NCBI RefSeq assembly: GCF_002943465.1
Contig: NZ_PTQY01000004.1
Coordinates: 310,001 to 374,000, forward strand
Direction: 5' to 3'
Length of the DNA: 64,000 nucleotides
DNA from: Rhodoferax sp. TS-BS-61-7
Lineage (GTDB): Bacteria > Pseudomonadota > Gammaproteobacteria > Burkholderiales > Burkholderiaceae_C
Below are positions 44,084 through 55,153 of the stretch, piece after piece; position 1 is the stretch's first letter, and each line of letters begins with the position of its first letter. A program made the translations under genes and the position numbers. Under the pieces are notes generated by a model. That model was not told the origin of the DNA, made no database searches, and saw nothing but the letters and a program-made list of their open reading frames with translations.

Positions 44084-44099
44084 TTGACCAAACGGTCAG
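44084..44099. promoter_or_regulatory. RutR-like operator upstream of the pyrimidine operon
   Basis: TTGACCA-AA-CGGTCAG matches the RutR consensus TTGACCA-NN-TGGTCAA in 12 of 14 fixed positions. It lies 20 bases before the ribosome-binding region of the first gene. RutR senses uracil in other proteobacteria. Confidence 0.72.
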
Positions 44100-44119
44100 T
44101 TTTTAAAGGAGTTGCCAGC

Positions 44120-45472
44120 GTGTCCACCCCCTCACCCTCTCCCGCCGACGTTCGTGCAGGCCGCCTCGCCAGCGAGGAATACGCCAAAGCGTTTGCCGAC
44201 GCCACCCCGCGTTTCACCAATACACAAGCCCTGCTGGAAGCCGAGCGCTGTCTGTATTGCTATGACGCGCCCTGCGCCACGGCCTGCCCCACCAGCATTG
44301 ATGTGCCGTCCTTCATCAAGCGCATTGCCGACGGCAACCTGCGCGGCTCGGCCAAGGCGATTCTGGAGAGCAACCCCCTGGGCGGCATGTGCGCCCGTGT
44401 CTGCCCCACCGAGAACCTGTGCGAAGCCGTCTGCGTGCGCAACACACAAGAAGACCGCCCCGTGGCCATTGGCCGCCTGCAGCGCCACGCCGTGGACGCA
44501 CTGATGGAGAGCGACAAGCCCCAAATCTTTACCCGCGCCCCATCCACCGGCAAAAAGGTGGCCGTGGTGGGCGCTGGCCCCGCGGGCCTGGCCTGTGCCT
44601 ACACGCTGGCGCGTGAAGGGCACGACGTAGTGGTGTTTGACGCCAAGCCCAAGGCCGGTGGCCTGAACGAATACGGCCTGGCCAGCTACAAAACGCCCGG
44701 CGACTTTGCCCAGCGCGAAGTGCAATGGCTGCTGGACATTGGCGGCATCACCATCCAGACCGGCTGGAAACTGGAAACCGTGGCGCAACTGGAAGCGCTG
44801 CGCAAAGACTTTGGCGCCGTATTTTTGGGCATGGGCCTGGCCACCACGCACCAGCTTGGCGTGCCCGGTGAAGACCTGGAGGGTGTGCAAGACGCGGTGG
44901 ACTTTATTGCCACGCTGCGCCAGACCGAAGACAAGGCCACCCTGCCCGTGGGCCGCCGCGTGGTGGTGATTGGCGGCGGCATGACTGCGGTGGACGCCGC
45001 GGTGCAAAGCAAGCTGCTGGGCGCCAAGGTGGTGCACATGGTGTACCGCCGCGGGCGCGACGCCATGGGCGCGTCGCAGGCCGAACAAGACTGGGCGCAA
45101 ACCAATGGCGTGGTGCTGCACCAATGGCTGGCGCCGGTAGAAATTGTGGGCCGTGACGGCCACGTGGCTGGCGTGCGCTTTGCCGACCAGGCGCTGGTGG
45201 GCGGCAAGCTGCAGCCCACAGGCCGCGAGATCACCTTTGAGGCCGACACCGTGCTCAAGGCCATTGGCCAGAAGCTGGGCAACCCCGTGCTGCTGGACGC
45301 CGGCCTGACGCTGAGCGGTGGAAAGATTGGCACCGATGCCGAGGGCACCACCAACCTAAAGGGCGTGTGGGCCGGCGGCGACTGCCGTGCTGGCGGACTG
45401 GACCTGACCGTGGAGGCCGTGGAGCACGGCAAGCAATCGGCCAAAGCCATCCACGCGTACCTCAAGGCCTGA
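44120..45472 (+). CDS. preT: NAD-dependent dihydropyrimidine dehydrogenase, PreT subunit
   Basis: 450 residues from a GTG at 44120, chosen because AAGGAG ends eight bases before it; a TTG at 44084 would lie inside the operator. N-terminal Cys clusters (CLYCYDAPCATACP and CARVCPTENLCEAVC) hold iron-sulfur centres, followed by an FAD fold (VAVVGAGPAGLACAYTLARE) and an NAD fold (VVVIGGGMTAVDAAVQ). It feeds electrons from NADH to PreA for reduction of uracil or thymine. 33 bases separate it from preA. Confidence 0.95.
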   Translation: MSTPSPSPADVRAGRLASEEYAKAFADATPRFTNTQALLEAERCLYCYDAPCATACPTSIDVPSFIKRIADGNLRGSAKAILESNPLGGMCARVCPTENLCEAVCVRNTQEDRPVAIGRLQRHAVDALMESDKPQIFTRAPSTGKKVAVVGAGPAGLACAYTLAREGHDVVVFDAKPKAGGLNEYGLASYKTPGDFAQREVQWLLDIGGITIQTGWKLETVAQLEALRKDFGAVFLGMGLATTHQLGVPGEDLEGVQDAVDFIATLRQTEDKATLPVGRRVVVIGGGMTAVDAAVQSKLLGAKVVHMVYRRGRDAMGASQAEQDWAQTNGVVLHQWLAPVEIVGRDGHVAGVRFADQALVGGKLQPTGREITFEADTVLKAIGQKLGNPVLLDAGLTLSGGKIGTDAEGTTNLKGVWAGGDCRAGGLDLTVEAVEHGKQSAKAIHAYLKA

Positions 45473-45505
45473 GCGGCCATCCCCACAGAACATCGGAGTC
45501 ACACC

Positions 45506-46813
45506 ATGGCCAATCTGCAAACCACTTTCGCTGGCATCAAAAGCCCCAACCCCTTCTGGCTCGCCTCTGCCCCGCCCACCGACAAGGCCTACAACGTCAA
45601 CCGCGCATTCGAAGCCGGCTGGGGCGGCGTGGTCTGGAAGACGCTGGGCGAGGCCGGCCCTCCCGTCGTCAACGTGAACGGCCCGCGCTACGGCGCCCTG
45701 CTCTCGCCCGACCGCCGTCTCATGGGCTTCAACAACATTGAGCTCATCACCGACCGCGACCTGGAGCTGAACCTGCGCGAGATCACCGAGGTGAAGCGCA
45801 ATTGGGCCGACCGCGCGATGATCGTCTCGCTGATGGTGCCGTGCGAGGAGAAGAGCTGGAAGGCTATCTTGCCGCGCGTGGAAGACACGGGCGCCGATGG
45901 CATTGAGCTGAACTTTGGCTGCCCCCACGGCATGAGCGAACGCGGCATGGGCGCCGCCGTGGGCCAGGTGCCCGAGTACATCCAGATGGTGACCGAGTGG
46001 TGCAAGCAGTACAGCAAGCTGCCCGTCATCGTGAAGCTCACGCCCAACATCACCGACATCCGCAACCCCGCCCGCGCCGCAAAAAAAGGCGGGGCCGATG
46101 CCGTGTCCCTCATCAACACCATCAACTCCATCATGGGCGTAGACCCCTACACGCTGACCATGTCGCCCTCCACCGGCGGCAAGGGTTCGCACGGCGGTTA
46201 CTGCGGCCCGGCCGTGAAGCCGATTGCGCTGAACATGGTGGCCGAGATTGCGCGTGACCCGCAGACGGCCGGCATCCCCATCAGCGGCATTGGCGGTATT
46301 GGCAACTGGCGCGACGCGCTGGACTTCATCGCGCTGGGCAGTGGCACCGTGCAGGTGTGCACCGCCGCCATGGTCTATGGCTTCAAGATCGTGCAGGAGA
46401 TGAGCGACGGCCTGTCCAACTACATGGACGAGATGGGCTTCACCAGCGTGGACCAGATCGTCGGCAAGGCCGTGCCGACAGTGTCCGACTGGCGCTACCT
46501 GAACCTGAACCACATCAGCAAGGCCGTCATCAACCAGGACAGCTGCATCCAGTGCGGACGCTGCCACATTGCCTGTGAAGACACCAGCCACCAGGCCATC
46601 ACCTTCATGAAAGACGGCAAGCGCCACTTCGAGGTGAAGGAAGACGAATGCGTGGGCTGCAACCTGTGCGTGACTGTGTGCCCCGTGCCAGACACCATCA
46701 CCCTGCGCGACGTGCCGGCCGGCGAAAAAGACTTGCGCACCGGCCTGCAAGTAAGCGATAAACATGCGGACTGGACCACCCACCCCAACAACCCCATGCG
46801 CCAGGCGGCCTGA
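45506..46813 (+). CDS. preA: NAD-dependent dihydropyrimidine dehydrogenase, PreA subunit
   Basis: 435-residue FMN barrel plus ferredoxin tail. The active-site Cys is at about residue 139 in NFGCPHGMSERGMG. Two 4Fe-4S motifs stand near the C-terminus (CIQCGRCHIAC and CVGCNLCVTVC). It reduces uracil and thymine to 5,6-dihydropyrimidines, the first step of reductive pyrimidine breakdown. Works with PreT; the three following genes complete nearly the whole route to beta-alanine. Confidence 0.97.
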   Translation: MANLQTTFAGIKSPNPFWLASAPPTDKAYNVNRAFEAGWGGVVWKTLGEAGPPVVNVNGPRYGALLSPDRRLMGFNNIELITDRDLELNLREITEVKRNWADRAMIVSLMVPCEEKSWKAILPRVEDTGADGIELNFGCPHGMSERGMGAAVGQVPEYIQMVTEWCKQYSKLPVIVKLTPNITDIRNPARAAKKGGADAVSLINTINSIMGVDPYTLTMSPSTGGKGSHGGYCGPAVKPIALNMVAEIARDPQTAGIPISGIGGIGNWRDALDFIALGSGTVQVCTAAMVYGFKIVQEMSDGLSNYMDEMGFTSVDQIVGKAVPTVSDWRYLNLNHISKAVINQDSCIQCGRCHIACEDTSHQAITFMKDGKRHFEVKEDECVGCNLCVTVCPVPDTITLRDVPAGEKDLRTGLQVSDKHADWTTHPNNPMRQAA

Positions 46814-48331
<1,518 letters not shown>

Positions 48332-48360
48332 ACCCAAAGCTAAGACCCAAGGACACCACC

Positions 48361-49620
48361 ATGACCACCGCAACAGCCATCGACATCGACAAAGTCCGCA
48401 TCAACGGCGATCGCCTCTGGGCTTCGCTCATGGAACTGGCCAAGATTGGCGCCACGCCCAAGGGCGGCGTGTGCCGCCTGACGCTGACCGACCTGGACAA
48501 GCAAGGCCGCGACCTGGTGCTGGGCTGGGCCAAAGAGGCCGGCATGACCATCACCATCGACAAGATCGGCAACGGCTTCATGCGCCGCGCCGGGCGCAAC
48601 AACAGCCTGCCGCCCATCATGACCGGCAGCCACATCGACACCCAGCCCACCGGCGGCAAGTTCGACGGCAACTACGGCGTGTTGGCGGGTATCGAAGTGG
48701 TGCGCACCCTGAACGACCTGGGCATTGAAACCGAAGCGCCCATCGAAGTGGCCTTTTGGACCAACGAAGAAGGCTCGCGTTTTGTGCCGGTGATGATGGG
48801 CTCGGGCGTGTTCGCCAAAGCCTTCACGCTGGAGCATGCGTATGCGGCCACGGACACCGAAGGCAAGAGCGTGAAGGGCGAGCTGGAACGCATTGGCTAC
48901 ATCGGCGAGCAAGAGCCCGGCGACCACCCGATTGGCGCGTACTTTGAGACGCACATCGAACAAGGCCCGGTGCTCGAAGACAACGACGTGACCATTGGCG
49001 TGGTCAGCGGCGTGCTGGGCATTCGCTGGTTTGACTGCACTGTGACCGGCATGGAAGCCCACGCCGGCCCCACGCCCATGGCGCTGCGCAAAGACTCACT
49101 CTTGGCCGCCACACGCATCATGCAAGACGTGGTGGCCGCCGCGCACCGCCATCCGCCGCATGGCCGTGGCACCGTGGGCATGGTGCAGGTGTTCCCCAAC
49201 AGCCGCAACGTCATCCCCGGCCGCGTGAAGTTCAGCATTGACCTGCGCAACGCCACCGACGCGCTGGTGGACCAGATGGCCGACGAGGTGAAAGCCTTTG
49301 CCGCCAAGGTGGGCCAGGAGCATGGCGTGGACGTAAAGATTGAAATGGTGTCCAGCTACAACGCCATCCAGTTCCACGAGAACTGCGTTGACGCCGTGGG
49401 CCGCGCCGCCAAGAAGCTGGGCTATTCCAACATGCCCGCCGTCTCAGGCGCCGGCCACGATGCCGTCTACATGGCCAAGCTGGCCCCCGCCGGCATGATC
49501 TTCATCCCCTGCAAGGACGGCATCAGCCACAACGAGATTGAAGACGCGAAGCCGGAGCACATTACGGCGGGGTGCAATGTGCTGTTGCATGCGATGTTGG
49601 AGCGGGCTGGGGTGGTTTGA
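48361..49620 (+). CDS. N-carbamoyl-beta-alanine amidohydrolase (M20-type)
   Basis: 419-residue zinc-dependent amidohydrolase of the beta-ureidopropionase/allantoate amidohydrolase family. It releases beta-alanine, CO2 and ammonia. Metal ligands are readable: His91 (TGSHIDT), Asp102 (GGKFDGNYG), Glu136/137 (WTNEEGSRF), a later His (ETHIEQGP) and a C-terminal His (KDGISHNE). The dimerisation and substrate block SRNVIPGRVKF is present. Last pathway gene of the operon, ended by an intrinsic terminator at 49647. Confidence 0.94.
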   Translation: MTTATAIDIDKVRINGDRLWASLMELAKIGATPKGGVCRLTLTDLDKQGRDLVLGWAKEAGMTITIDKIGNGFMRRAGRNNSLPPIMTGSHIDTQPTGGKFDGNYGVLAGIEVVRTLNDLGIETEAPIEVAFWTNEEGSRFVPVMMGSGVFAKAFTLEHAYAATDTEGKSVKGELERIGYIGEQEPGDHPIGAYFETHIEQGPVLEDNDVTIGVVSGVLGIRWFDCTVTGMEAHAGPTPMALRKDSLLAATRIMQDVVAAAHRHPPHGRGTVGMVQVFPNSRNVIPGRVKFSIDLRNATDALVDQMADEVKAFAAKVGQEHGVDVKIEMVSSYNAIQFHENCVDAVGRAAKKLGYSNMPAVSGAGHDAVYMAKLAPAGMIFIPCKDGISHNEIEDAKPEHITAGCNVLLHAMLERAGVV

Positions 49621-49646
49621 GTGCCGAATAGCAAATTAGTCGCATC

Positions 49647-49683
49647 GGGCGTCAAGAGGAAAAGCGGCCTCTGACGCCCTTTT
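49647..49683 (+). terminator. Intrinsic terminator of the pyrimidine operon
   Basis: GGGCGTCA-AGAGG hairpin with CCTCT-GACGCCC (one bulged A, loop AAAAGCGG), then TTTTC. Confidence 0.85.
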
Positions 49684-49756
49684 CATTCCAGAATGAATCA
49701 CCAAAAGCCAAAACTACTCGTCAATTTCGGCAAAAACCGCACATATTTGCAAGTCA

Positions 49757-49768
49757 GGGATGCATCCC
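49757..49768. other. 12-base palindrome before the HEPN gene
   Basis: GGGATGCATCCC, perfect, in the AT-rich leader between the pyrimidine operon and the gene at 49840. It could be a regulatory site or recognition sequence; no direct evidence. Confidence 0.3.
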
Positions 49769-49839
49769 GGATATCGCAGTTCAAGTACTCAAAGACAGAT
49801 CAAGCGCAGAAATAACGAGTCACAAAAGGGAAGATTGAA

Positions 49840-51051
49840 ATGAGCGAAGGAGGAGATCTGTACTTTCCAAACTTGGAGATGACGACATCCGATCATCGAC
49901 TTACGTTTTCCATGCACGCGCACCTCACCTATTCGAAGGTCATTGGTGAAACAGATTTTGGAAAGCAAGTACTGCAGAAGTTAGAACGAGATCCCCGCAT
50001 AGCGGAGTTCCAGGGCAAATTACTTTCAAAAGGCTCAAGCGCGGGCGCAGTCCAAACACAACACTTTGCCATGTGGCTAGCTTGGTGCACTAGCAAAATT
50101 GGGGAAGAAAATGCATGGAAGATCCTCGACAAATGGCTAGAGGCCGAGCAAATAGAAGTCCTCAGCTCCCTATGGGTCTTGGGGTTGGAAGCCGATTCCT
50201 CAATTCGATTGAGTGGGGGATTGAGCATTCAAAAAGTTGAAGATATGCCGGACTCAAACGAAAAGGAGAAGTACCTCACCGTAGGCAGGGACAGTTTTGG
50301 AATTGGTGCGGCTTCTTTACCCAAATGCGCCATTACAAAGGCAATCAAGATTCCAAAATTTTGGGCAACCACACCACAAAAGGAAATAGAAGCACAGAAA
50401 TACTGGAACCAAAGCCAAAGCCTATACGACCTAGCGTCGCTGCTAAATACGATTCCAAATTTGTTTTGTGTACCTCACTTCCACACCAACTACACAGTCG
50501 GGCTAGAACCAATTGGGCCGTTCGGCGGCAGCGGGGGGGGTGCGCCCTTATTTGATGTCGGGACAAGTACCGTAAGCAAAATCTCTAGTGACCATTCCGA
50601 ACTTGTTGATTTGCTGCTCTCAAAGTTCGTGTCAAAGGATGATTCCGAAAAAGATCGGTTGCGCCTCATTCTTAGTCGACTTTCACAAGCTAAACGCCGC
50701 ATTCAAATTGAAGACAAGATCCTAGATTTAGGGATCGCTCTAGAGATGCTATTACTCAACGACAACGAGAAGGATCAACTTGCATTGCAATTCAGACTGA
50801 GAGGAAGTTGGTTAGTAGGGGAAACCGCATTGGAAAGGATTGAGATCTATGACCTTCTAAAAGAAATTTATGAAGCAAGAAGTTCGGTCGCGCACACCGG
50901 GTCTCTGCATAGGAAGAATTACAGGAAAGCGGAAAAAACAAAAGCAAATATTCCAAGGTACGAGAATCTTGCTGAAAGTGCACTACAGCAGATCATCCTT
51001 GGCGGAGTTCCTGAGTGGCGTGATCTGGTTCTTGGAGTGAAGGTCAGCTAG
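49840..51051 (+). CDS. HEPN-like protein (Apea-type C-terminal domain), possible defence protein
   Basis: 403 residues, not in any operon. The C-terminal part (about 270-360) follows the Apea-like HEPN pattern: a helix ILDLGIALEMLLLND, LQFRLRGSWLVG and IYDLLKEIYEARSSVAHTG. This contains R347-x4-H352, the catalytic R-x4-6-H of HEPN ribonucleases. The N-terminal 260 residues are not recognised. GC is about 45-50 percent in four lines I counted, against 68 percent in a neighbouring gene, and the codon use is AT-leaning, which indicates transfer. HEPN proteins often act in phage defence or as toxins, but no partner gene is visible, so the role is inference. Confidence 0.75.
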   Translation: MSEGGDLYFPNLEMTTSDHRLTFSMHAHLTYSKVIGETDFGKQVLQKLERDPRIAEFQGKLLSKGSSAGAVQTQHFAMWLAWCTSKIGEENAWKILDKWLEAEQIEVLSSLWVLGLEADSSIRLSGGLSIQKVEDMPDSNEKEKYLTVGRDSFGIGAASLPKCAITKAIKIPKFWATTPQKEIEAQKYWNQSQSLYDLASLLNTIPNLFCVPHFHTNYTVGLEPIGPFGGSGGGAPLFDVGTSTVSKISSDHSELVDLLLSKFVSKDDSEKDRLRLILSRLSQAKRRIQIEDKILDLGIALEMLLLNDNEKDQLALQFRLRGSWLVGETALERIEIYDLLKEIYEARSSVAHTGSLHRKNYRKAEKTKANIPRYENLAESALQQIILGGVPEWRDLVLGVKVS

Positions 51052-51072
51052 TGCAAGTTATTTCTGTCAATC

Positions 51073-52086
51073 TCACCAAATCTCCAACGGCCCAAGCAAC
51101 CCCGCCTTCACGTCCTCGCTCGCAAAACTAGCCTCAATCGAAGTCCGCGCCACCTCCCGCATCACTTCATCCGTCCACCCAAACGCCTGCCGACACAGCG
51201 CGTACTCCCCCACCAGACTCGCCCCCAACAGCGCCGGGTCATCGGTATTGACGGAAACACGCACACCGGCCAACCGCAGCCGCTCGATGGGGTGCGCCTC
51301 GATAGACGGATACACCCCCAGCACCAGATTTGACGTGGGGCATACGCCCAGCGGGATCTGCCGGTCGGCCAGCATCTGCACCAGCACGGGGTCTTCAATG
51401 GCGCGTACGCCGTGGTCGATGCGGTCGGCGCCCAACAGGTCCACCGCGTCCCACACACCTTCGGGGCCGCTGGATTCGCCTGCGTGCACGGTGCGGCGCA
51501 GGCCGGCGCTGCCAGCCTTGCGGAAGGCCTCTGCAAACCGGGGGCCGGTGCGGCCGGCGGTGGCTTCGTTGCCGTCTACCGACAGGGCCACCACGCGCGG
51601 GTGGCGCAGCGTGGTGAGCGTGTCCACCAGCTCGATGGCCGCGTCGGCCGACTGCGTGCGCAGCAGGCTGACGCACAGGCCTACGCCGGGCAGGCCGTCT
51701 TGCTCCGCCGCGCTAAAGCCCGCATGGATGGCATCGAGCATGGCGCCCAGGCGGCCGTGCCATGCGTGCCAGTGGGTGGGGTTGAAGATGACGTCGGCAT
51801 AACCGGTGCCGTTGGCCGCCAGCCGCTGGCTGAGGCCGTAGCTCAGCTCCACCAGCCGGTCTTGGGTGCGGGCCAGGCCGCAGGCCAGGTCCAGGAAGCC
51901 CAGAAAGTCCGCCAGGCCCGAGAACTTGAACAAGTCTTCTTGCGGCCGGGGCAAGGGCACGCCTTCGGTGTGGGCCCACTGGGCGATCAGCGCGGCTTCA
52001 AAGCAGCCTTCCAGGTGCAGGTGCACCTCGGCCTTGGGCAGCGCCTTCAGACGCGCATCTTCTGCAGATGGCAAAGGCAGGCTCAT
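51073..52086 (-). CDS. Adenosine deaminase family protein
   Basis: 337 residues of the metal-dependent adenosine/adenine deaminase family. Motifs in order: [10 protein letters not shown] (first two zinc His), the catalytic HAGE ([10 protein letters not shown]), DHGVRAIED and the final NTDDPALL (zinc and catalytic Asp). It deaminates adenosine or adenine to the hypoxanthine form; which base or nucleoside is preferred cannot be told. It fits with the neighbouring pyrimidine pathway as nucleobase use. Its start overlaps the DUF4287 gene end. Confidence 0.92.
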   Translation of the reverse strand: MSLPLPSAEDARLKALPKAEVHLHLEGCFEAALIAQWAHTEGVPLPRPQEDLFKFSGLADFLGFLDLACGLARTQDRLVELSYGLSQRLAANGTGYADVIFNPTHWHAWHGRLGAMLDAIHAGFSAAEQDGLPGVGLCVSLLRTQSADAAIELVDTLTTLRHPRVVALSVDGNEATAGRTGPRFAEAFRKAGSAGLRRTVHAGESSGPEGVWDAVDLLGADRIDHGVRAIEDPVLVQMLADRQIPLGVCPTSNLVLGVYPSIEAHPIERLRLAGVRVSVNTDDPALLGASLVGEYALCRQAFGWTDEVMREVARTSIEASFASEDVKAGLLGPLEIW

Positions 52087-52298
52087 GGTTTGGCCTGGGC
52101 CAGGCAGTGCGCCACCACCGCATTCGCGTGGCCGTGGCCCATGCCGTGTTCGGCCTTCAGCCAGTTGACGATCTCCATCTGCTTCTTGCCCTGCTGTTGC
52201 TTCACCAAGTCAAACCAGTGGGCCATGGGCTGGCCGTAGGTTTTTTCGATGGAGGGGAAGTAGGACACGGGGCCTTTGACTTTCTCAGGGGCTGCCAT
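52083..52298 (-). CDS. DUF4287 domain protein
   Basis: 71 residues, starting at ATG 52298 with AAGGAG upstream. Sequence pattern [20 protein letters not shown], then [20 protein letters not shown] is the DUF4287 signature: small, soluble, helical, Trp-containing. Function unknown. Overlaps the deaminase start by four bases, so the two are made together. Confidence 0.88.
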   Translation of the reverse strand: MAAPEKVKGPVSYFPSIEKTYGQPMAHWFDLVKQQQGKKQMEIVNWLKAEHGMGHGHANAVVAHCLAQAKP

Positions 52299-52352
52299 GG
52301 AAACTCCTTGCTGGTGTGGCAATACAGCTCAATTGTTGTCGCAATAGCGGTC

Positions 52353-52381
52353 TTGTTCGCGGGACATGATTGCCATATACT
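52353..52381 (+). promoter_or_regulatory. Promoter of the second toxin-antitoxin module
   Basis: TTGTTC, 17-base spacer, TATACT, with the antitoxin ATG 44 bases after the -10. The -10 is close to consensus and the -35 is weak. Confidence 0.55.
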
Positions 52382-52424
52382 TTGGTACATACCACCTCCA
52401 ATTCTCTCTCAACAGGAGGTCAAC

Positions 52425-52685
52425 ATGACCACCACCGCCAAAATCTTCACCACTGGCCGAAGCCAAGCCGTGCGCCTTCCGCTGGAATTTCGCTTCGATA
52501 GCAATGAGGTCTACATCCGTCGTGACCCAACGACCGGGGATGTGATCCTGTCCCGCCGCCCAGATGCCTGGGACGGTTTCTTTGCCCTGTACCAAAGCAC
52601 TGATGTGCCCGCTGACTTCATGTCAGAGGCCGACCGGCAACAGGGCGAGCATGCGCGCGATCCCTTTGCGGACACCGCAGCATGA
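52425..52685 (+). CDS. vapB: AbrB/MazE-type antitoxin (VapB)
   Basis: 86 residues. Opening [20 protein letters not shown] with [10 protein letters not shown] is a swapped-hairpin AbrB fold used by VapB antitoxins. CAGGAGG lies just before the ATG. The C-terminus ([18 protein letters not shown]) is the flexible toxin-binding arm. Overlaps its toxin by four bases. Confidence 0.9.
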   Translation: MTTTAKIFTTGRSQAVRLPLEFRFDSNEVYIRRDPTTGDVILSRRPDAWDGFFALYQSTDVPADFMSEADRQQGEHARDPFADTAA

Positions 52686-53095
52686 GCCTGTATCTGCTGG
52701 ATACCAACATTGCCAGCCACATCATCAAAGGTGACATTCCCGCGGTGGTGGAGCGCCTGAGGCAAGTGCCCATGCATTCGGTAGCCGTGTCCGTGGTTAC
52801 GCAGGCAGAGTTGCTGTATGGCGTGGCCAAGCGTGGGCACCCCACAGGGCTGAGCACGCGCGTGCACGAATTTCTGGTGCGGGTGGAGGTGTTGCCTTGG
52901 ACGCCCGATGTGGCCCAGGTGTACGGTGATCTGCGCGCAGCCTGTGAAGCGGCTGGTGTGCCGCTGGCTCCCATGGACATGATGATCGCGGCACACGCCA
53001 AGGCGGTCGCGGCCGTTTTGGTGACGCGAGACCGCGCGTTCAGCCGCGTGCAGCAAGGTTTGTCGCTGGAAGACTGGACGCAGGCGGCCCACTAA
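52682..53095 (+). CDS. vapC: PIN-domain toxin, VapC/FitB type
   Basis: 137 residues. Acidic PIN residues: Asp in [11 protein letters not shown], Glu in TQAELLYGV, Asp in [10 protein letters not shown] and VTRDRAF. This is the plasmid-addiction-like VapC branch that in enteric bacteria cleaves initiator tRNA. The antitoxin start is coupled upstream. A second, unrelated VapBC (different antitoxin fold) stands at 17.2 kb. Confidence 0.92.
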   Translation: MSLYLLDTNIASHIIKGDIPAVVERLRQVPMHSVAVSVVTQAELLYGVAKRGHPTGLSTRVHEFLVRVEVLPWTPDVAQVYGDLRAACEAAGVPLAPMDMMIAAHAKAVAAVLVTRDRAFSRVQQGLSLEDWTQAAH

Positions 53096-53099
53096 AGGC

Positions 53100-54122
53100 C
53101 TAAGACAGACTCGCGACCCAGCCATTTTGCGCAGAAGACGGGCTAACCAAACACCCCATCCCGTCCAACGCCGCCTCCACCGCCTCGTCCAGCGGCGTGT
53201 GTGGCTCGTGCCCCAGCGCGGCCAGCAGCTTGGTGTTGTCCATGGTCAGCGGCGTGCGCCACAGGTAACGCATCTCGCGGAGTTCGCGAATGGTGGGCAC
53301 AAACGGTGCGATCAATGCCATCAGCCACCAGGGGAATGCGCTGACTTTGGGCTGGGCACCACCACGCTTGACGACCACGCGGCGGATGGTTGCGGCCATC
53401 TGCATGCCATCGGCGTCCCAGTGGCCTTGCATATGAAAGACGGCAAACGGTTCCAGCACTTCGCGGCGCTGCACCAGTTCCACCATGGTGCGGGCCACGT
53501 CGGGCAGATACGACCACTGGTGGCCCACGCCGGGCGCGCCAGGCAGGCTGACGGCCTTGATGGGCAGACCCGGTTTGATGAGCCCTTGCGAGAACCAGCT
53601 GTTGCCGGGCTTGGGGCCAAAGAAATCGCCCGCGCGCACCACGATGACCTTGCAGCCCTGGCGGCTGGCGGCGTGCAGGTGCTGTTCCATCTGCACACGG
53701 ATGGCGCCCTTGCTCGTGAGCGGCTCCTGGGGCGAATCTTCCCGCAGCATGGGGAAGGCGCTGGGGCCGAAGTTGTAAACCGTGCCCGGCAGCACGATGG
53801 TGGCGCCAACGGCCTGTGCGGCGGCAATGGTGTTGTCCACCATGGGCAGCACCAGCTCGGCCCAGCGGCGGTAGCCCGGTGGGTTGACGGCGTGCACGAT
53901 GACGGCGCAGCCCTGGGCGGCGGCCAGCACATCGGCACGGTTCATGGCGTCGCCCTGCACCCATTCGATGCCGCCCTGTTGATCGGTGGCTTGCGCGGCG
54001 CGGCGGCGCAGGGCGCGCACGGCCCAGCCCGCGGCCACCAGTTGCCGGGCCACTTCGCCCCCAATGCCGCCGGTGGCGCCCAAGACCAATGCCGTATGTG
54101 CCAATGCTGTGGTGTTGCTCAT
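53100..54122 (-). CDS. NAD-dependent epimerase/dehydratase family protein
   Basis: 340-residue extended SDR. N-terminal nucleotide loop ALVLGATGGIGGEVARQLVA, then a mid-region GTVYNFGP where the catalytic Tyr would be expected (the usual YxxxK is not clear). It may therefore be an atypical or regulatory SDR. It also has a hydrophobic stretch (FPWWLMALIAPFVPTI) near the C-terminus. Divergent from a LysR gene with an operator-like inverted repeat in the gap, so it is probably its target. Confidence 0.85.
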   Translation of the reverse strand: MSNTTALAHTALVLGATGGIGGEVARQLVAAGWAVRALRRRAAQATDQQGGIEWVQGDAMNRADVLAAAQGCAVIVHAVNPPGYRRWAELVLPMVDNTIAAAQAVGATIVLPGTVYNFGPSAFPMLREDSPQEPLTSKGAIRVQMEQHLHAASRQGCKVIVVRAGDFFGPKPGNSWFSQGLIKPGLPIKAVSLPGAPGVGHQWSYLPDVARTMVELVQRREVLEPFAVFHMQGHWDADGMQMAATIRRVVVKRGGAQPKVSAFPWWLMALIAPFVPTIRELREMRYLWRTPLTMDNTKLLAALGHEPHTPLDEAVEAALDGMGCLVSPSSAQNGWVASLS

Positions 54123-54208
54123 TGCATAACTCCTTCAAAACGTGTTGCGATGGATGAAGTTTGGAAGGGCGGGGGCTATTAAGCAATTGACCAACATGTG
54201 CCAGCCGC

Positions 54209-54224
54209 CATACATTTCTGTATG
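54209..54224. promoter_or_regulatory. Probable LysR operator overlapping a start codon
   Basis: Perfect inverted repeat CATACA-TTTC-TGTATG between the divergent SDR and LysR genes; its right arm contains the LysR ATG. Confidence 0.5.
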
Positions 54225-55148
54225 ACTACCGACAACCACACCGAGATTGGCTGGGAGCTGTACCGCTCGTATTTGGGCGTGCTGGAAGAGGGTTCACTCT
54301 CGGGCGCGGCGCGCGCCATGGGCATTGCCCAGCCCACCGTGGGCCGGCACATTGACGCACTGGAAAAGGCGCTGGGCGTGGCGCTGTTCACCCGTTCCCA
54401 AACCGGGCTGCTGCCCACCGACGCGGCGCTGGCGCTGCAGCCGTTTGCCCAGGCCATGAGCACCTCTGCCGCCGCGCTAAAGCGTGCGGCCGAGAGCCAG
54501 GGCTCGGGCATCAAGGGCACGGTGCGCATTACCGCCAGCGAGGTGATGGGCGTGGAAGTGCTGCCACCCATCATTGCGCAGCTGCAAAGTGCTTACCCCG
54601 ACCTGAAGGTGGAGCTGGTGCTGAGCAACCGCGTGCAAGACCTGCTGCAACGCGAGGCCGACATTGCCGTGCGCATGACACAACCCAAACAAGAGCAGCT
54701 GATTGCCCGCCGTGTGGGCCAGGTGGACCTGGGTTTTCATGCGCACCGCGCTTACCTGGAGCGGCGTGGCACACCCCAAACCCTGGACGAACTGGCGCAA
54801 CACGCGCTGATTGGCTTTGACGAAGAGACCGCGTTTGTGCGCGCGGCGCGCAAGGGCTTTGCGCTGTGGCAGCGTGATGCCTTTGCGCTGCGCACCGACA
54901 GCGATGTGGCGCAGCTGGCGCTGATTCGCGCGGGCTGCGGCATTGGCATTTGCCAAAACGCGCTGGCCGCCCGTGACCCGCAACTGGTGCACCTGCTGCC
55001 TGACAGCTTGACGCTGGGCCTGGAAACCTGGCTCACCATGCACGAAGACCTGCGCAACACCCCGCGCTGCAAGGTGGCGTTTGACGCGCTGTTGCAGGGG
55101 CTGCAGGCCTACATGGGACATGAGGCGGCTGCAGCCCCGGCGGGCTAA
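54222..55148 (+). CDS. LysR-family transcriptional regulator
   Basis: 308 residues from ATG 54222 (MTTDNHTEIG). The helix-turn-helix is seen in YRSYLGVLEEGSLSGAARAM, then GIAQPTVGRHIDALEKALGV, followed by a normal effector domain. Eight residues upstream are possible but lack a ribosome binding site. Divergent from the SDR gene and probably controls it. Confidence 0.9.
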   Translation: MTTDNHTEIGWELYRSYLGVLEEGSLSGAARAMGIAQPTVGRHIDALEKALGVALFTRSQTGLLPTDAALALQPFAQAMSTSAAALKRAAESQGSGIKGTVRITASEVMGVEVLPPIIAQLQSAYPDLKVELVLSNRVQDLLQREADIAVRMTQPKQEQLIARRVGQVDLGFHAHRAYLERRGTPQTLDELAQHALIGFDEETAFVRAARKGFALWQRDAFALRTDSDVAQLALIRAGCGIGICQNALAARDPQLVHLLPDSLTLGLETWLTMHEDLRNTPRCKVAFDALLQGLQAYMGHEAAAAPAG

Positions 55149-55153
55149 AGGCC

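Noticed and set aside
44084-44119. TTG start for preT, 12 codons upstream
   Set aside because: This start lies in the RutR-like palindrome and has no ribosome binding site, whereas the GTG at 44120 has AAGGAG.
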